The notes under the pieces were generated by a model. It was not told the DNA's origin. It was given only the letters and a program-made list of their open reading frames with translations, and searched no databases. A program made the translations under genes and the position numbers. Positions 43,728-52,720 of a DNA stretch of 64,000 bases are shown piece after piece. The stretch comes from Pedobacter gandavensis. Its GTDB lineage: Bacteria > Bacteroidota > Bacteroidia > Sphingobacteriales > Sphingobacteriaceae. Within the stretch, counting starts at the first letter, position 1. Each line of letters opens with the position of its first letter. The stretch is from the NCBI RefSeq assembly GCF_014172405.1, contig NZ_WNXC01000001.1:992001-1056000 (forward strand), in the 5' to 3' direction.

Positions 43728-45269
43728 TTACAATTTTAAACTGTCTAAAATCTGATAGCAGCGATTTAAATCTTTACCGAGGTATGAAATGTGGTTATCA
43801 GGGCGTAGGAGCACATAAAAATCTTTTTCCTTTCCAAATATAGCGGCAGGAATTTCATTAAAAACACATTCGAGTATGGTCATTTTCCCACCAGGGTCTT
43901 GCTTGAAATTATTCCTATCGGATGTACCAAAAAACAACACTTTAAAAGCAGGGTCGGATAAATACGAGAATATATCTTTGCCATCAGAAAATGTAAAATA
44001 AGGCATTCTGACTCCAGCTTTAACCTTCCCTACCTGACTCTCCACAGTCAGGAAACTATTGGGGTAGGAAATTGCAGTTTGTGAGATCAAAGGGAAAAAG
44101 CGTTTCTTTACCATGGCACTTTTAGTTACCAAACCCAGGATTGGAGGCATAAAATTTAAACGGAAAAAGTTCCAGATCGGGTTTGTACCAGACATGATGT
44201 CAAAAAGCCGGTCTGTGGTTTGCAGTAAGTGCTTTGCATTGTCGATCCTTTCTGTATTATAGCTACTTAGAACCTGAGCATTTACCACTCCTTTTATGGT
44301 AAAAGCCATTTTCCAAGCTAAATTATAAGCATCCTGTATTCCCGTATTCATCCCCTGTCCTCCTGCTGGTGTATGAATATGAGCAGCATCACCAGCGATA
44401 TAACACCTTCCATTTTCAAAAGAACTCGCTTTTCGGCTATGGACTTTGTAACTGGAATACCACATTACTTCTTCAAAAGCCAATGGAACATTCACCTGTT
44501 CGATGATGGAATTTTGAATGTCAGCAAATTTAAATTCCACATCCATCCCTTCTGATTTTGGTAAAACCCCTACGATACGGTAATGTCCATGACCCTCCAT
44601 AGGAAAAAAGAGAATAAACCCTTTTTTAATCAGGAACATAAAGAGTTCATTCTTATGGATGACCCTACTGTTTAGTTTAACATCTGCCACATAAAACAAT
44701 TTGGGTACCGTATCACCATCAAATGACAAGCCCAACTGATGTCTGATCAAACTGCTTGCGCCGTCACAACCTACTAAGTATTGAGCTACAACCTGCTGCG
44801 CTTTTCCACTATTGTCCTTATAAAAAGCAGTAACGCCAGCTTCGTTTTGCTCAAAATTTAGGAGTTCCGATTGCCACTGAATATTTATCCCATTGGCCGA
44901 AAGGTGGTCAACCAGCAGCGATTCGGTTTTACTTTGCTCTAAAGATAACGGAAAAGGAAATGAGCTCAAACCCTCGCCCAGGCCTGCAAAATTTAAAGCT
45001 GCTTTTCGCTTCCCCCTATAAAATAAGTTCAAAGCAGTCGTTATTGCACCTTCCGCAACCGCTTTCTTGGCTATGCCTAATTCCTGAAAGATTTCTAGTG
45101 TTCTAGCCTGTACAACAAGGGCTTTTGAAAATACAGTAGTACTTACTTTTTTTTCTATGATGATGAAATCGATACCATATCGGAGTAGCTGTGCTGCCAT
45201 ACTCAAGCCGGTCGGACCTGCCCCAACAATGATCACCTGAGTTTTAAAAACCTCATGAGCACGCTCCAT
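43728..45269 (-). CDS. FAD-dependent aromatic-ring monooxygenase (PheA/TfdB type)
   Basis: A protein of 513 residues. The N-terminal FAD motif is VIIVGAGPTGLSMAAQLL (G16, G18, G21), followed by QARTLEIFQELGI, LVGCDGASSLIRHQLG (DG motif), and the ribityl-binding GD motif in CYIAGDAAHIHTPAGGQGMN. A thioredoxin-like C-terminal domain follows, as in phenol and 2,4-dichlorophenol hydroxylases. The enzyme uses NAD(P)H, O2 and FAD to hydroxylate an aromatic ring; the substrate is unknown. Antibiotic-modifying relatives such as Rox/TetX share the fold, so that is possible but unproven. No partner gene of an aromatic pathway is near. Confidence 0.9.
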   Translation of the reverse strand: MERAHEVFKTQVIIVGAGPTGLSMAAQLLRYGIDFIIIEKKVSTTVFSKALVVQARTLEIFQELGIAKKAVAEGAITTALNLFYRGKRKAALNFAGLGEGLSSFPFPLSLEQSKTESLLVDHLSANGINIQWQSELLNFEQNEAGVTAFYKDNSGKAQQVVAQYLVGCDGASSLIRHQLGLSFDGDTVPKLFYVADVKLNSRVIHKNELFMFLIKKGFILFFPMEGHGHYRIVGVLPKSEGMDVEFKFADIQNSIIEQVNVPLAFEEVMWYSSYKVHSRKASSFENGRCYIAGDAAHIHTPAGGQGMNTGIQDAYNLAWKMAFTIKGVVNAQVLSSYNTERIDNAKHLLQTTDRLFDIMSGTNPIWNFFRLNFMPPILGLVTKSAMVKKRFFPLISQTAISYPNSFLTVESQVGKVKAGVRMPYFTFSDGKDIFSYLSDPAFKVLFFGTSDRNNFKQDPGGKMTILECVFNEIPAAIFGKEKDFYVLLRPDNHISYLGKDLNRCYQILDSLKL

Positions 45270-45393
45270 AATACTTGAATTTAGGTTGTCATCAACTAAA
45301 TCTCCTGGTCATGAGGTTCTAGAAACTACCAGAACATTACAACTCCGAGATGCTTTCCTAAATTTACGCATAAATCAATGTTAACCAATATAA

Positions 45394-45948
45394 TTAGAGA
45401 CCTAAAAGGTGACCAAACCGCTCAAATGCGTTTTCCTCGGGATCATGCCCTACTCCAGCATCAGGATTAATTGCAAAAAAATAGGGCTCCTGCCATCTTT
45501 GAGTATGCTGTGCTTGTTTATTTGTGACCATATCCCATGGTGGGTAAATTCTAATCCCACGCTTTCCCCCCTGACCATTGTTCGATATAATCCCTTGCGC
45601 TACCAAAATCGACTTTGGGAAAACAAACTGCCCGAGATGATCTTCACAACGTATGGTAATTATTATAAAATCCAGTGGATCAGAAATATCAAAAGGCGCA
45701 GTTATTCCCTCCTTGTTTCTTTTCCAGATCGTTACAAACTGACCAATTTTTTTTGGGGTAATTTTAGAAATCCGATGCTGAACTTTCTTTCCATTAAGCT
45801 CAAAAGAACAGGCACCATACTCCTTACTTTCAGCACTTAGTTCTAGATTAACCAGCTCAATATTGCCCGGATCATAGACTAATTCCTTCGCGATTTTTAA
45901 GTCCTTGGGAAGCAAAATTGGCGTATCTAAAAGATGTTCAATGTTCAT
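45394..45948 (-). CDS. MepB family protein
   Basis: A protein of 184 residues. MepB features: FVTIWKRNKEGITAPFDISD, LDFIIITIRCEDHLGQFVFP and GIRIYPPWDMVTNKQAQHTQ. The family takes its name from the third gene of the S. aureus mepRAB locus, where it accompanies a multidrug exporter; its biochemical role is unknown. Here it lies 22 bp after the response regulator gene and probably belongs to that operon, with no MepA exporter in sight. Confidence 0.85.
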   Translation of the reverse strand: MNIEHLLDTPILLPKDLKIAKELVYDPGNIELVNLELSAESKEYGACSFELNGKKVQHRISKITPKKIGQFVTIWKRNKEGITAPFDISDPLDFIIITIRCEDHLGQFVFPKSILVAQGIISNNGQGGKRGIRIYPPWDMVTNKQAQHTQRWQEPYFFAINPDAGVGHDPEENAFERFGHLLGL

Positions 45949-45970
45949 ACTTAATTATGGATATTTTTTT

Positions 45971-46666
45971 TTAATAAATCAATTTATAACCTTGTCCCCT
46001 AATATTGATAATAACGACACCAGCATCGTCCTTTAAGTATTTCCTTAATTTAGCAATAAACACGTCCAAACTTCTTCCCGAGAAATAATCATTATTGTGC
46101 CATAGGGTATTTAAAATAATGTTTCTCTCCAACATTTGCCCCTTATTTAACAATAACATTTGCAATATCTCCGCTTCCCGATTTGTTAGTGTTTTTTGCT
46201 GATCCGCAAATGAAAGTACGCCTTCAGGATACTGGAACTTATAGTTCCCGATATTAATCGCTACTTTCCGTTCATCCTCTACCTTAACCACCAGGCGGTT
46301 TTGACTGAGTAAGGCCTTCATTCTGATCACAAGTTCCTCCATACTGAATGGTTTCTTCAGGTAGTCATTTCCTCCACTCTCAAATCCCGTTACAACATCA
46401 GCAGGGAGAGACTTTGAAGTAAGGAAAATAATTGGGGTATAAGTATCCGACTCCCTGATCTGTCTGGCAACTGAAAAACCATTCCCGTCGGGAAGCATGA
46501 CGTCTAAGACCAATATATCTGGTTTCCACTCCTGATACTGACGGATGGTTTCTTTTGCTGTGCTGACATGAACTACTTCAAAACCTTTCATCATCAAGGT
46601 TTCCCTAACTATTTCGGCGAGTGCCGGTTCATCTTCCGTAAAAAGAATCTTGTTTAAACTGGCCAT
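45971..46666 (-). CDS. OmpR-family DNA-binding response regulator
   Basis: A protein of 231 residues. The receiver has the acidic pair E11-D12 in LFTEDEPALAEI, phospho-acceptor D55 in ILVLDVMLPDGNG and K105 in DYLKKPF. The C-terminal winged helix carries LTNREAEILQMLLLNKGQML and SLDVFIAKLRKYLKDDAGV. The start codon overlaps the 3' end of the histidine kinase gene by 13 bp, so the two are translationally linked. It is followed by MepB at 22 bp. Confidence 0.95.
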   Translation of the reverse strand: MASLNKILFTEDEPALAEIVRETLMMKGFEVVHVSTAKETIRQYQEWKPDILVLDVMLPDGNGFSVARQIRESDTYTPIIFLTSKSLPADVVTGFESGGNDYLKKPFSMEELVIRMKALLSQNRLVVKVEDERKVAINIGNYKFQYPEGVLSFADQQKTLTNREAEILQMLLLNKGQMLERNIILNTLWHNNDYFSGRSLDVFIAKLRKYLKDDAGVVIINIRGQGYKLIY

Positions 46667-48162
46667 CCTAAGGTAATTGTGGTTCCTACTGTTAACTTGC
46701 TCTCAATTTTACACCAGCCATTGTGCTGATTCATGATTTGCTTCACATAATTTAGCCCTAAGCCATAACCCTTTACCGGGTGGCTATCTCCGGTACTCAC
46801 CCGATAGAATTTCTCGAAAACTGCCTCGACATCCTTTTCTGCAATCCCAATCCCATTGTCCTCAATTTTTATAGCCAGGAAATGACGATCTTCTACGGAA
46901 GTGATCCGAATCAGCGGCTCATGGAGAGAATATTTAACCGCATTGTCTATAATATTATTCAGCGCATGCTGAAATTGTGTCTTATCCACTTTTATAGACT
47001 TTAAACTGCTATTATTTTCATAATGAATCCTGACTCTTTTATCAGCGGATAGCTCATGTAAGCTGATCAATTCAGTGATCTTTTCATCAAAAATGATTTC
47101 CTCTTTAAGCAGGGATGATTTTCCATCCTCGTATATAGAGATATTTAATACTTTATCTACCAGAACATTTAACCTTTCAATCTCGGTCTTTGCATGTAAT
47201 AAATACCGCTTATATTTATCATCATCGCTTCTGATCAAGGGGTTAGTTAAAGCTTCAATCGCAACAGCTACCGTAGCAATTGGGGTTTTAAACTCATGCG
47301 TAATGTTGCTAATGAAATCATTCTTTATCGCAGACAGCCGTTTTTCTTTAAACAAGTTTTTTAAGATAAAGATCATGCAAGCCGAAACAATCAACATGAT
47401 AGACAATGAGGATAATAACATCAGCCACATCCGAGAAAGCACATAGGAAAATGGACTTTCAAATACTGCCCGAACAAATCGTTGGTTATCAGTATAGCGA
47501 TAGGTAGCAAATGCTTTTGTATAAACAGATTGATCTTTTGATGTTTTCTCAATCCCCTTGCTGTTGGTGGTACTGTCATTCTTCTTTACGACAAAATGAT
47601 AGGGGCTATTGATATTCCTTTGTTGCAGATAAATATTAAAAGCCGATCTAAGTCTGACAGTATCGAATTGATACCTTTTAGCCTGCTCAGACATAAAGGC
47701 TCCAAGTTTTTGTGTTCTGTAGTAAACGACATGATTTTCCAGATCTTCTTCCCTCAATAACTCTGCGAGTGAAGCAGCAACATGTCTTCTCACACTGGTA
47801 TCTGCCTTGTCTTTAGGTAAAGCTTTGCTATATTCAGCCAGAGAAAAAGACGAAGAAAACCGGTCTTTCTCTTTTCCCTTATCACTAACCGTGTACACAT
47901 ACTTTTTCTTCGTTTCATCAAGCTTGGCGCTGATCACAAAAGCATTGGTATCCAGAATCTTGTTTTCGATGATTTTTTGGATGGTATCACAACGTAGACT
48001 CGATTCCTTTTTAATGCCATCTTCAAAAGCCAGATTCACCTCTTTTACAAAATCAGACGCTGTGTTTCTATAGTGCCTCACGATCCAATAAACCTGTAAC
48101 AATAACAGCGCTATCATTGCGGTAAAACAGATAACAACAAACCGATTGGCACTTTTACGCAT
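46654..48162 (-). CDS. Membrane sensor histidine kinase
   Basis: A protein of 502 residues from the ATG at 48160-48162 (a TTG two codons upstream gives an unlikely start). Two membrane segments (about 8-28 and 238-260) enclose a periplasmic sensor of some 200 residues with no recognised fold. Then HisKA with H289 in FISNITHEFKTPIATVAVAI and HATPase with ALNNIIDNAVKYSLHEP and GYGLGLNYVKQIM. Signal unknown. Divergent from the TlpA-DUF3738 gene, which could be a target. Confidence 0.93.
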   Translation of the reverse strand: MRKSANRFVVICFTAMIALLLLQVYWIVRHYRNTASDFVKEVNLAFEDGIKKESSLRCDTIQKIIENKILDTNAFVISAKLDETKKKYVYTVSDKGKEKDRFSSSFSLAEYSKALPKDKADTSVRRHVAASLAELLREEDLENHVVYYRTQKLGAFMSEQAKRYQFDTVRLRSAFNIYLQQRNINSPYHFVVKKNDSTTNSKGIEKTSKDQSVYTKAFATYRYTDNQRFVRAVFESPFSYVLSRMWLMLLSSLSIMLIVSACMIFILKNLFKEKRLSAIKNDFISNITHEFKTPIATVAVAIEALTNPLIRSDDDKYKRYLLHAKTEIERLNVLVDKVLNISIYEDGKSSLLKEEIIFDEKITELISLHELSADKRVRIHYENNSSLKSIKVDKTQFQHALNNIIDNAVKYSLHEPLIRITSVEDRHFLAIKIEDNGIGIAEKDVEAVFEKFYRVSTGDSHPVKGYGLGLNYVKQIMNQHNGWCKIESKLTVGTTITLGWPV

Positions 48163-48285
48163 ATCCAAATGTATGCTTAATCCATTAATTTCAAAGCGCC
48201 GTTAACATAGTATAACCTAAAATAACCTGGCAGATAACTCATTTCCATCATCCTGTTCTTCAACTTTGTCCAAACCAACAAAATC

Positions 48286-49488
48286 ATGAAAACCGTATTC
48301 TTCTATTTCTTTTTATTGACGCTGTCGATCCGTGTTGCTGCTCAGGGTCTACAAATTAAAAATGGCGACCAATTTCCAAATATCCCCATCCAAAATTTAT
48401 TAAACGCGCCTACAAAATCTTTCAGCCTGACCAACAAAGGAGAAAACAAGTTTTATATTTTGAACTTTTGGGGCACTTGGTGTAGCCCTTGTATCCCCGA
48501 GATGGACAACTTAGCCAAGTTGCAAAATAAGAATATGAGCAAAATGCAGGTCATCGCCATTGCTGATGATGAACCAAATAGACTCCTCAACTATCTAAAG
48601 AAGAAACCATCTAAGCTCTGGCTCGCAAGTGATACTTCGGCTACGCTTTATCAACTATTTGGATTTGCTTATGTAGGACAAAGTGCGGTGGTAAATGCCA
48701 AGGGAAAGGTAATCGCCCTGGTTAAAACAGATTCGATTAATCAGGCGATGATTGATCAATTAGCTAAAGGCATAACCGTTAAATCAACTGCCGAATTAAA
48801 AGAAAAACCAGTAAGCAATCAGGAGGATCTTTTTGCCGTCGACAGTACAGTTCAGGAAAGTTTCAGTATCAGAAGTTACATGATTGGCCAACAAGCCATG
48901 AGTAAGCGTTATAGCCTAAACAGTATCTATAACAATAGGCGGATCACTTTCATAAATAGTACCATATTGTCAATCTACCGACAGGCTTACCATATTGTTT
49001 CCCCTCAACAGATAGCCTATGAAATACCCGAAAAGGAAGTCTCAGACTATAATAACAAACAAAGTTTGTATTGTCTAGACCTCTTGATTAAGCCAAATTC
49101 AAAAGACAGTTTATATCAAATACTACAACAAAAACTTCCATTATTGATGCCCGTAAAGGCTAGAATAGAATTTCGGGAAATGCCCGTTTATGCTTTAGTA
49201 AATAAAGGATTCCATCAGGAAGAATCTGCAAAAACAGCTTTGAGTTACAGTTTTAGTGGAAAAGGCTATGAAAGTGAAGGTGCAAGCCTGGAAGAATTTG
49301 CCAATGATTATTTAAGTAATGAGTTTGAGCTACCCGTTGTGGATGAAACGGGCTTGACAAAAAGATATGATATCAAAACAAATGTAATCTTGAGAGATAG
49401 AAATGGCATACTGAAATCAATTCATGACATCGGCCTGGATTTGGTAAAAAAGACTAAAGCAATGAAGGTGCTCGTTTTTTACAAGTAA
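48286..49488 (+). CDS. Secreted TlpA-like thioredoxin fused to a DUF3738 domain
   Basis: A protein of 400 residues. Signal peptide, then a thioredoxin fold with the active site NFWGTWCSPCIPEMD (C66, C69) and the AlkA/TlpA-like tail. Residues about 180-400 match DUF3738: DLLIKPNSKDSLYQILQQKL, FREMPVYALVNKGF, the A-S-L-E-E-F-A-N region, then LPVVDETGLTKRYDI and a final KAMKVLVFYK. DUF3738 is common in Acidobacteriota and some Bacteroidota as a separate, often TonB-associated domain. Fusion to a thiol-disulfide domain is unusual in my experience. It suggests redox control of, or by, the DUF3738 part in the periplasm. Confidence 0.85.
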   Translation: MKTVFFYFFLLTLSIRVAAQGLQIKNGDQFPNIPIQNLLNAPTKSFSLTNKGENKFYILNFWGTWCSPCIPEMDNLAKLQNKNMSKMQVIAIADDEPNRLLNYLKKKPSKLWLASDTSATLYQLFGFAYVGQSAVVNAKGKVIALVKTDSINQAMIDQLAKGITVKSTAELKEKPVSNQEDLFAVDSTVQESFSIRSYMIGQQAMSKRYSLNSIYNNRRITFINSTILSIYRQAYHIVSPQQIAYEIPEKEVSDYNNKQSLYCLDLLIKPNSKDSLYQILQQKLPLLMPVKARIEFREMPVYALVNKGFHQEESAKTALSYSFSGKGYESEGASLEEFANDYLSNEFELPVVDETGLTKRYDIKTNVILRDRNGILKSIHDIGLDLVKKTKAMKVLVFYK

Positions 49489-49557
49489 GCTGAACACCCA
49501 TTCCATATTTTTATGGTGTATTCGGATAAAATAGCCTGATATCAGCGGAATAAATTC

Positions 49558-49565
49558 TACTTTTG
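49558..49565 (+). promoter_or_regulatory. Candidate -7 box TACTTTTG, 4 bp before a GTG start
   Basis: An exact TAnnTTTG match. The usual transcription start would fall at or next to the GTG at 49570, so the message could be leaderless. No -33 TTG at the normal spacing was found. Confidence 0.45.
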
Positions 49566-49569
49566 CGCC

Positions 49570-49944
49570 GTGAAAAGGCTATTTATCTACATCCTACTTT
49601 TATTTATCAGCACAGATGCTTTGACATTGGACCAGTTTGATAAATTGCCTTTGTTTTTACACCACTTTAAAGTTCATACCCAGTCAGATCCTACTTTAAG
49701 TCTGTCTTCCTTTATTTCCATGCATTATTTCGGGCAGGACTTAAATGATGATGATACTGTAGAGGATATGAAACTACCATTCAAGCAAATAAACACGCAC
49801 AATTCACATACATTATTCTGTAACGTGAGCGATATTGAACTTACGGTTTCCAGCAAACTTTTACCCGCTTCGAATAAAATCTCAGGCTACAAATTCCATC
49901 CGAACCCGGCCTTAGCTTCCACTTTCAGGCCACCCTGGATCTAA
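49570..49944 (+). CDS. Small exported protein typical of heavy-metal efflux loci
   Basis: A protein of 124 residues with a GTG start. After a signal peptide (LFIYILLLFISTDAL) the mature part has the pattern LPLFLHHFKVH, LSSFISMHYF, a DLNDDDTVEDMKLPFK acidic stretch and an exported Pro/Arg-Pro end (FRPPWI). Such small His/Asp-rich proteins lie upstream of CzcABC-like exporters in many Bacteroidota; the role is unknown, perhaps metal binding in the periplasm. Here the CDF transporter gene follows after 82 bp in the same direction. Confidence 0.65.
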   Translation: MKRLFIYILLLFISTDALTLDQFDKLPLFLHHFKVHTQSDPTLSLSSFISMHYFGQDLNDDDTVEDMKLPFKQINTHNSHTLFCNVSDIELTVSSKLLPASNKISGYKFHPNPALASTFRPPWI

Positions 49945-50026
49945 CTCTTTTCTTCCTTTTTAGATGATCTACTCCAAACAGATCATATCAATTCAGCATA
50001 AAGCTGTCATCAAATACTTATTTTAA

Positions 50027-50929
50027 ATGAAATTTCAGGAAAATAAAAGCCCTGTTGAAGTTGCAACTTCAAATAAAGGGCTAAAAACTACATTGATAGG
50101 GATTATTATCAGTGCCATTCTTGCCGTTGTAAAGGCCTTAGGAGGCATTTTTGGTAATTCTTACGCACTGATTGCTGATGCCATTGAATCAACAGCAGAT
50201 ATTTTTACCTCTGCAATGTTGTGGTTTGGGCTAAAATGGTCCGCTAAACCCGCCGATAAAGAACACCCCTATGGGCATGGAAAAGCCGAAGCACTTACTG
50301 CTGTAGGCATTGCAGTTGCCCTTATTATAGCTGCTTATGTCATTGCTGTGGAGAGCATTCACAATATTAGAACACCGCACGAAACACCTAAAGCATATAC
50401 CTTAATCATTCTTGCGCTTGTGATCGCAACAAAAGAACTATTGTTTAGATATGTTTTAAAAACGGCTGATGAATTGGGAAGCGGAGCTGTCAAGGCGGAT
50501 GCTTTTCACCACCGAAGCGATGCGATCACTTCAGCAGCAGCATTTATCGGGATAACCATAGGATTAGTTGCTGGCAAAGGATATGAATCTGCAGATGACT
50601 GGGCGGCACTACTTGCAGCGCTGATCATCGTCATCAATGCCTACCGCATATTTCGCCCCGCAATCGGTGAGTTATTAGATGAAGAACTTGACCCGGAATT
50701 AAACCAATCGGTAAGAGTACTGGCAGCTGAGGTAGCTGGAGTTCAATATGTCGAAAAATGTCATATCAGAAAAATGGGGATCATGAACCATGCTGATCTT
50801 CACATCTGGGTCAATAAGGACATCACTGTAAATCAGGGACATGATATTGCACATCGCGTTAAAGACCACATTACCTTTAATTTACCAAAGTTCAACGACA
50901 TTATGATTCATATTGAACCCGATAACTAG
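50027..50929 (+). CDS. Cation diffusion facilitator (CDF) metal exporter
   Basis: A protein of 300 residues with six membrane helices. The first metal site is D51-A-I-E-S-T-A-D58 in helix 2, followed by the cytoplasmic loop H80-P-Y-G-H84-GKAEA, and the second site H161-H-R-S-D165. The C-terminal cytoplasmic domain (about 210-298) contains CHIRKMG, NHADLHIWV and the closing MIHIEPD, as in CzcD/FieF. It exports Zn, Co, Fe or related divalent ions in exchange for protons. The upstream small exported protein and the downstream terminator make it a two-gene unit. Confidence 0.93.
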   Translation: MKFQENKSPVEVATSNKGLKTTLIGIIISAILAVVKALGGIFGNSYALIADAIESTADIFTSAMLWFGLKWSAKPADKEHPYGHGKAEALTAVGIAVALIIAAYVIAVESIHNIRTPHETPKAYTLIILALVIATKELLFRYVLKTADELGSGAVKADAFHHRSDAITSAAAFIGITIGLVAGKGYESADDWAALLAALIIVINAYRIFRPAIGELLDEELDPELNQSVRVLAAEVAGVQYVEKCHIRKMGIMNHADLHIWVNKDITVNQGHDIAHRVKDHITFNLPKFNDIMIHIEPDN

Positions 50930-50952
50930 TAATTAACGATTATTAAATCATC

Positions 50953-50984
50953 TAAATGCCCCAACCAAAAACTTGGGGCATTTA
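50953..50984. terminator. Bidirectional terminator between the CDF and NmrA-like genes
   Basis: A perfect 12-bp stem: TAAATGCCCCAA (50953-50964), 8-nt loop, TTGGGGCATTTA (50973-50984). The G/C core is flanked by A/T, and it lies between convergent stop codons. Confidence 0.8.
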
Positions 50985-50994
50985 TAGGTTAATT

Positions 50995-51825
50995 TTAGCC
51001 CAGCCACACCTGATCCGCTATGCTATCTTTTACATACTGACTGAAATCTTTTGGCTTTCTTCCCAAGGCCTCCTCCACTCCTGTTGTCATAGACTCATTA
51101 CGTCCGTCCAGCACTTCCCTAAACAAATAAGAGATTAACTCAATAGATGCTTCAGGGACCTGATATGCCCTCATTTGTGAGATATAATCAGATAGCGGGA
51201 GTTCAACATATTCAATACTGCGATTTGTAGCTTGAGCAATTTCATCGATCGCCTCCTTGAAACTAATCAACCTTGGGCCTGTAACTTCATATATTTTACG
51301 GTCATGTCCTTCCGCTGTAAGCGCGGCAACCACTACATCAGCAATGTCATCCGCATCAATAAATGGCTCTTTTACTCCAGATACAGGTAATGCAACGTAT
51401 CCAGCTGCAATGGGTTCCATTAAAAAGCTTTCACTAAAATTTTGATTAAACCAGCTTGCCCTAACTATGGTCCAGTTCAAACCGCTTTCCATCACGATTT
51501 GCTCACACCGTTGTGCTTCTGGTTCAGCACGTCCAGATAATAGCACCAGTTGTTGAACACCTGCCTTCCTCGCAGTTTCCACAAATGCAGCAATGCATGC
51601 TTCCGCCCCTTTAACTGCCAGGTCTGGCTGAAAAGTGATGTAAACACGCTTGATCCCATCAAGGGCAGCCGCCCAGGTATTTTGATCTTCCCAATCAAAT
51701 TTTGGCTGAGCAGTACGAGAGCCTTTTCTTACAGATAGGTTTAAGGCTTCCAGTTTTTTTGCAACCCGACTGCCTGTCTTACCATTGGCTCCTAAAACCA
51801 ATATCATATTTGAATTATTTTCCAT
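50995..51825 (-). CDS. NmrA-like NAD(P)-binding SDR-type protein
   Basis: A protein of 276 residues. The nucleotide-binding motif is ILVLGANGKTGSRVAKKL (G12, G15, G18), an atypical SDR/NmrA pattern. Then RVYITFQPDL, VLLSGRAEPEAQ and WTIVRASWFNQNFSESFL, which resembles azoreductase/NmrA-type proteins such as QorB. Such proteins sense the NADPH/NADP balance or reduce quinones. The AraC gene lies 61 bp upstream in the same direction. Confidence 0.87.
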   Translation of the reverse strand: MENNSNMILVLGANGKTGSRVAKKLEALNLSVRKGSRTAQPKFDWEDQNTWAAALDGIKRVYITFQPDLAVKGAEACIAAFVETARKAGVQQLVLLSGRAEPEAQRCEQIVMESGLNWTIVRASWFNQNFSESFLMEPIAAGYVALPVSGVKEPFIDADDIADVVVAALTAEGHDRKIYEVTGPRLISFKEAIDEIAQATNRSIEYVELPLSDYISQMRAYQVPEASIELISYLFREVLDGRNESMTTGVEEALGRKPKDFSQYVKDSIADQVWLG

Positions 51826-51838
51826 TGCTTTTTTTTAC

Positions 51839-51846
51839 CAAAACTA
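51839..51846 (-). promoter_or_regulatory. Candidate -7 box TAGTTTTG for the NmrA-like gene
   Basis: An exact TAnnTTTG match on the minus strand, 14 bp before the ATG, in the gap behind the AraC gene. The same TAGTTTTG sequence is found before the methyltransferase gene. No clear -33 was seen. Confidence 0.4.
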
Positions 51847-51886
51847 TGGTCCCAGCAATACAGAAAATAGAACAAACCCGACAAAT

Positions 51887-52705
51887 TTATAAGGTCAGCT
51901 CAGAAAGGTTCTCTGCCAACTCAGTGGAGCGCTTCCGATATTGATGAGGTGATAATCCTGTAAATTCCTTAAAAGAACGGATAAAATGGGATTGATCCGC
52001 ATAATTACTTTCATAAGCAAGATCTGAAAGCTTATCAAATTGATGGTTATTGAGCTGTTTTAGTGAAGATTGAAAACGACATATCCTGGAGAACAACTTA
52101 GGCGTTATTCCTACATATTGCTTAAACTTTCTTTCAAAACTCCGCTCCGTAAAAAAGAGTTCCTGCTGCAACATTTTCAAAGACACAGCACCATTCGAGC
52201 ACATCATCTTATTCATGGCAAATTGCATTTCAGATTGACTCCCTAAAGGTCTGTGCTTAATTTTTCCGAGCAGAAAATGACTTAGGACTTCTATTTTCTC
52301 TGCTGTGGAATGAGTATGATTAAGTCTTTCTGATACAAAAGATTGGTTTTTCGGAGAGAGTTCATCGAGTTCAAGGCAGGAATCTGTGAGTAATTCCGCA
52401 TTCAATCCAAACAAGGAATTTAAGGCATTAGGATGAAGACAGACACCCAAGGTATCAAAACTACCGGTCAGCAATATATCTGAAGGTTTGGTGGATTGTC
52501 CAAACAAAAACACAGAAGGCAATACTTTTTGATCACGAACCAATTTACCTTTGCTGTCTTCCTGAAAAATGATCCCTGGACAACCATCGGCAATTGTCCT
52601 CAGCATTTTTTGATCACATGGAAGTCCTACCTTTGTTTCCAATCGATAAAAATACCTGACATAAGGTCTTAGTATTTCGGAAGGTGGGAAAGTCTGAAAA
52701 TCCAT
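51887..52705 (-). CDS. AraC-family transcriptional regulator
   Basis: A protein of 272 residues. The C-terminal 100 residues hold the double helix-turn-helix: VSLKMLQQELFFTERSFERK, then SDLAYESNYADQSHFIRSFK and the signature FTGLSPHQYRKRS. The N-terminal part (DFQTFPPSEILRPYVRYFYR) is the common DUF6597-like sensor of Bacteroidota AraC proteins. It probably controls the NmrA-like gene downstream and itself, the inverted repeat before its start being a candidate site. Confidence 0.9.
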   Translation of the reverse strand: MDFQTFPPSEILRPYVRYFYRLETKVGLPCDQKMLRTIADGCPGIIFQEDSKGKLVRDQKVLPSVFLFGQSTKPSDILLTGSFDTLGVCLHPNALNSLFGLNAELLTDSCLELDELSPKNQSFVSERLNHTHSTAEKIEVLSHFLLGKIKHRPLGSQSEMQFAMNKMMCSNGAVSLKMLQQELFFTERSFERKFKQYVGITPKLFSRICRFQSSLKQLNNHQFDKLSDLAYESNYADQSHFIRSFKEFTGLSPHQYRKRSTELAENLSELTL

Positions 52706-52720
52706 GATGATTTGAATGTT

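Noticed and set aside
45409..45840. Plus-strand open frame of 143 codons opposite the MepB gene
   Set aside because: Antisense to MepB and no protein-like features; MepB shows clear family motifs.
49490..49530. Hairpin ACACCC/GGTGT after the TlpA-DUF3738 gene
   Set aside because: The stem is short with a bulge and there is no T-run of useful length, so I do not call it a terminator.
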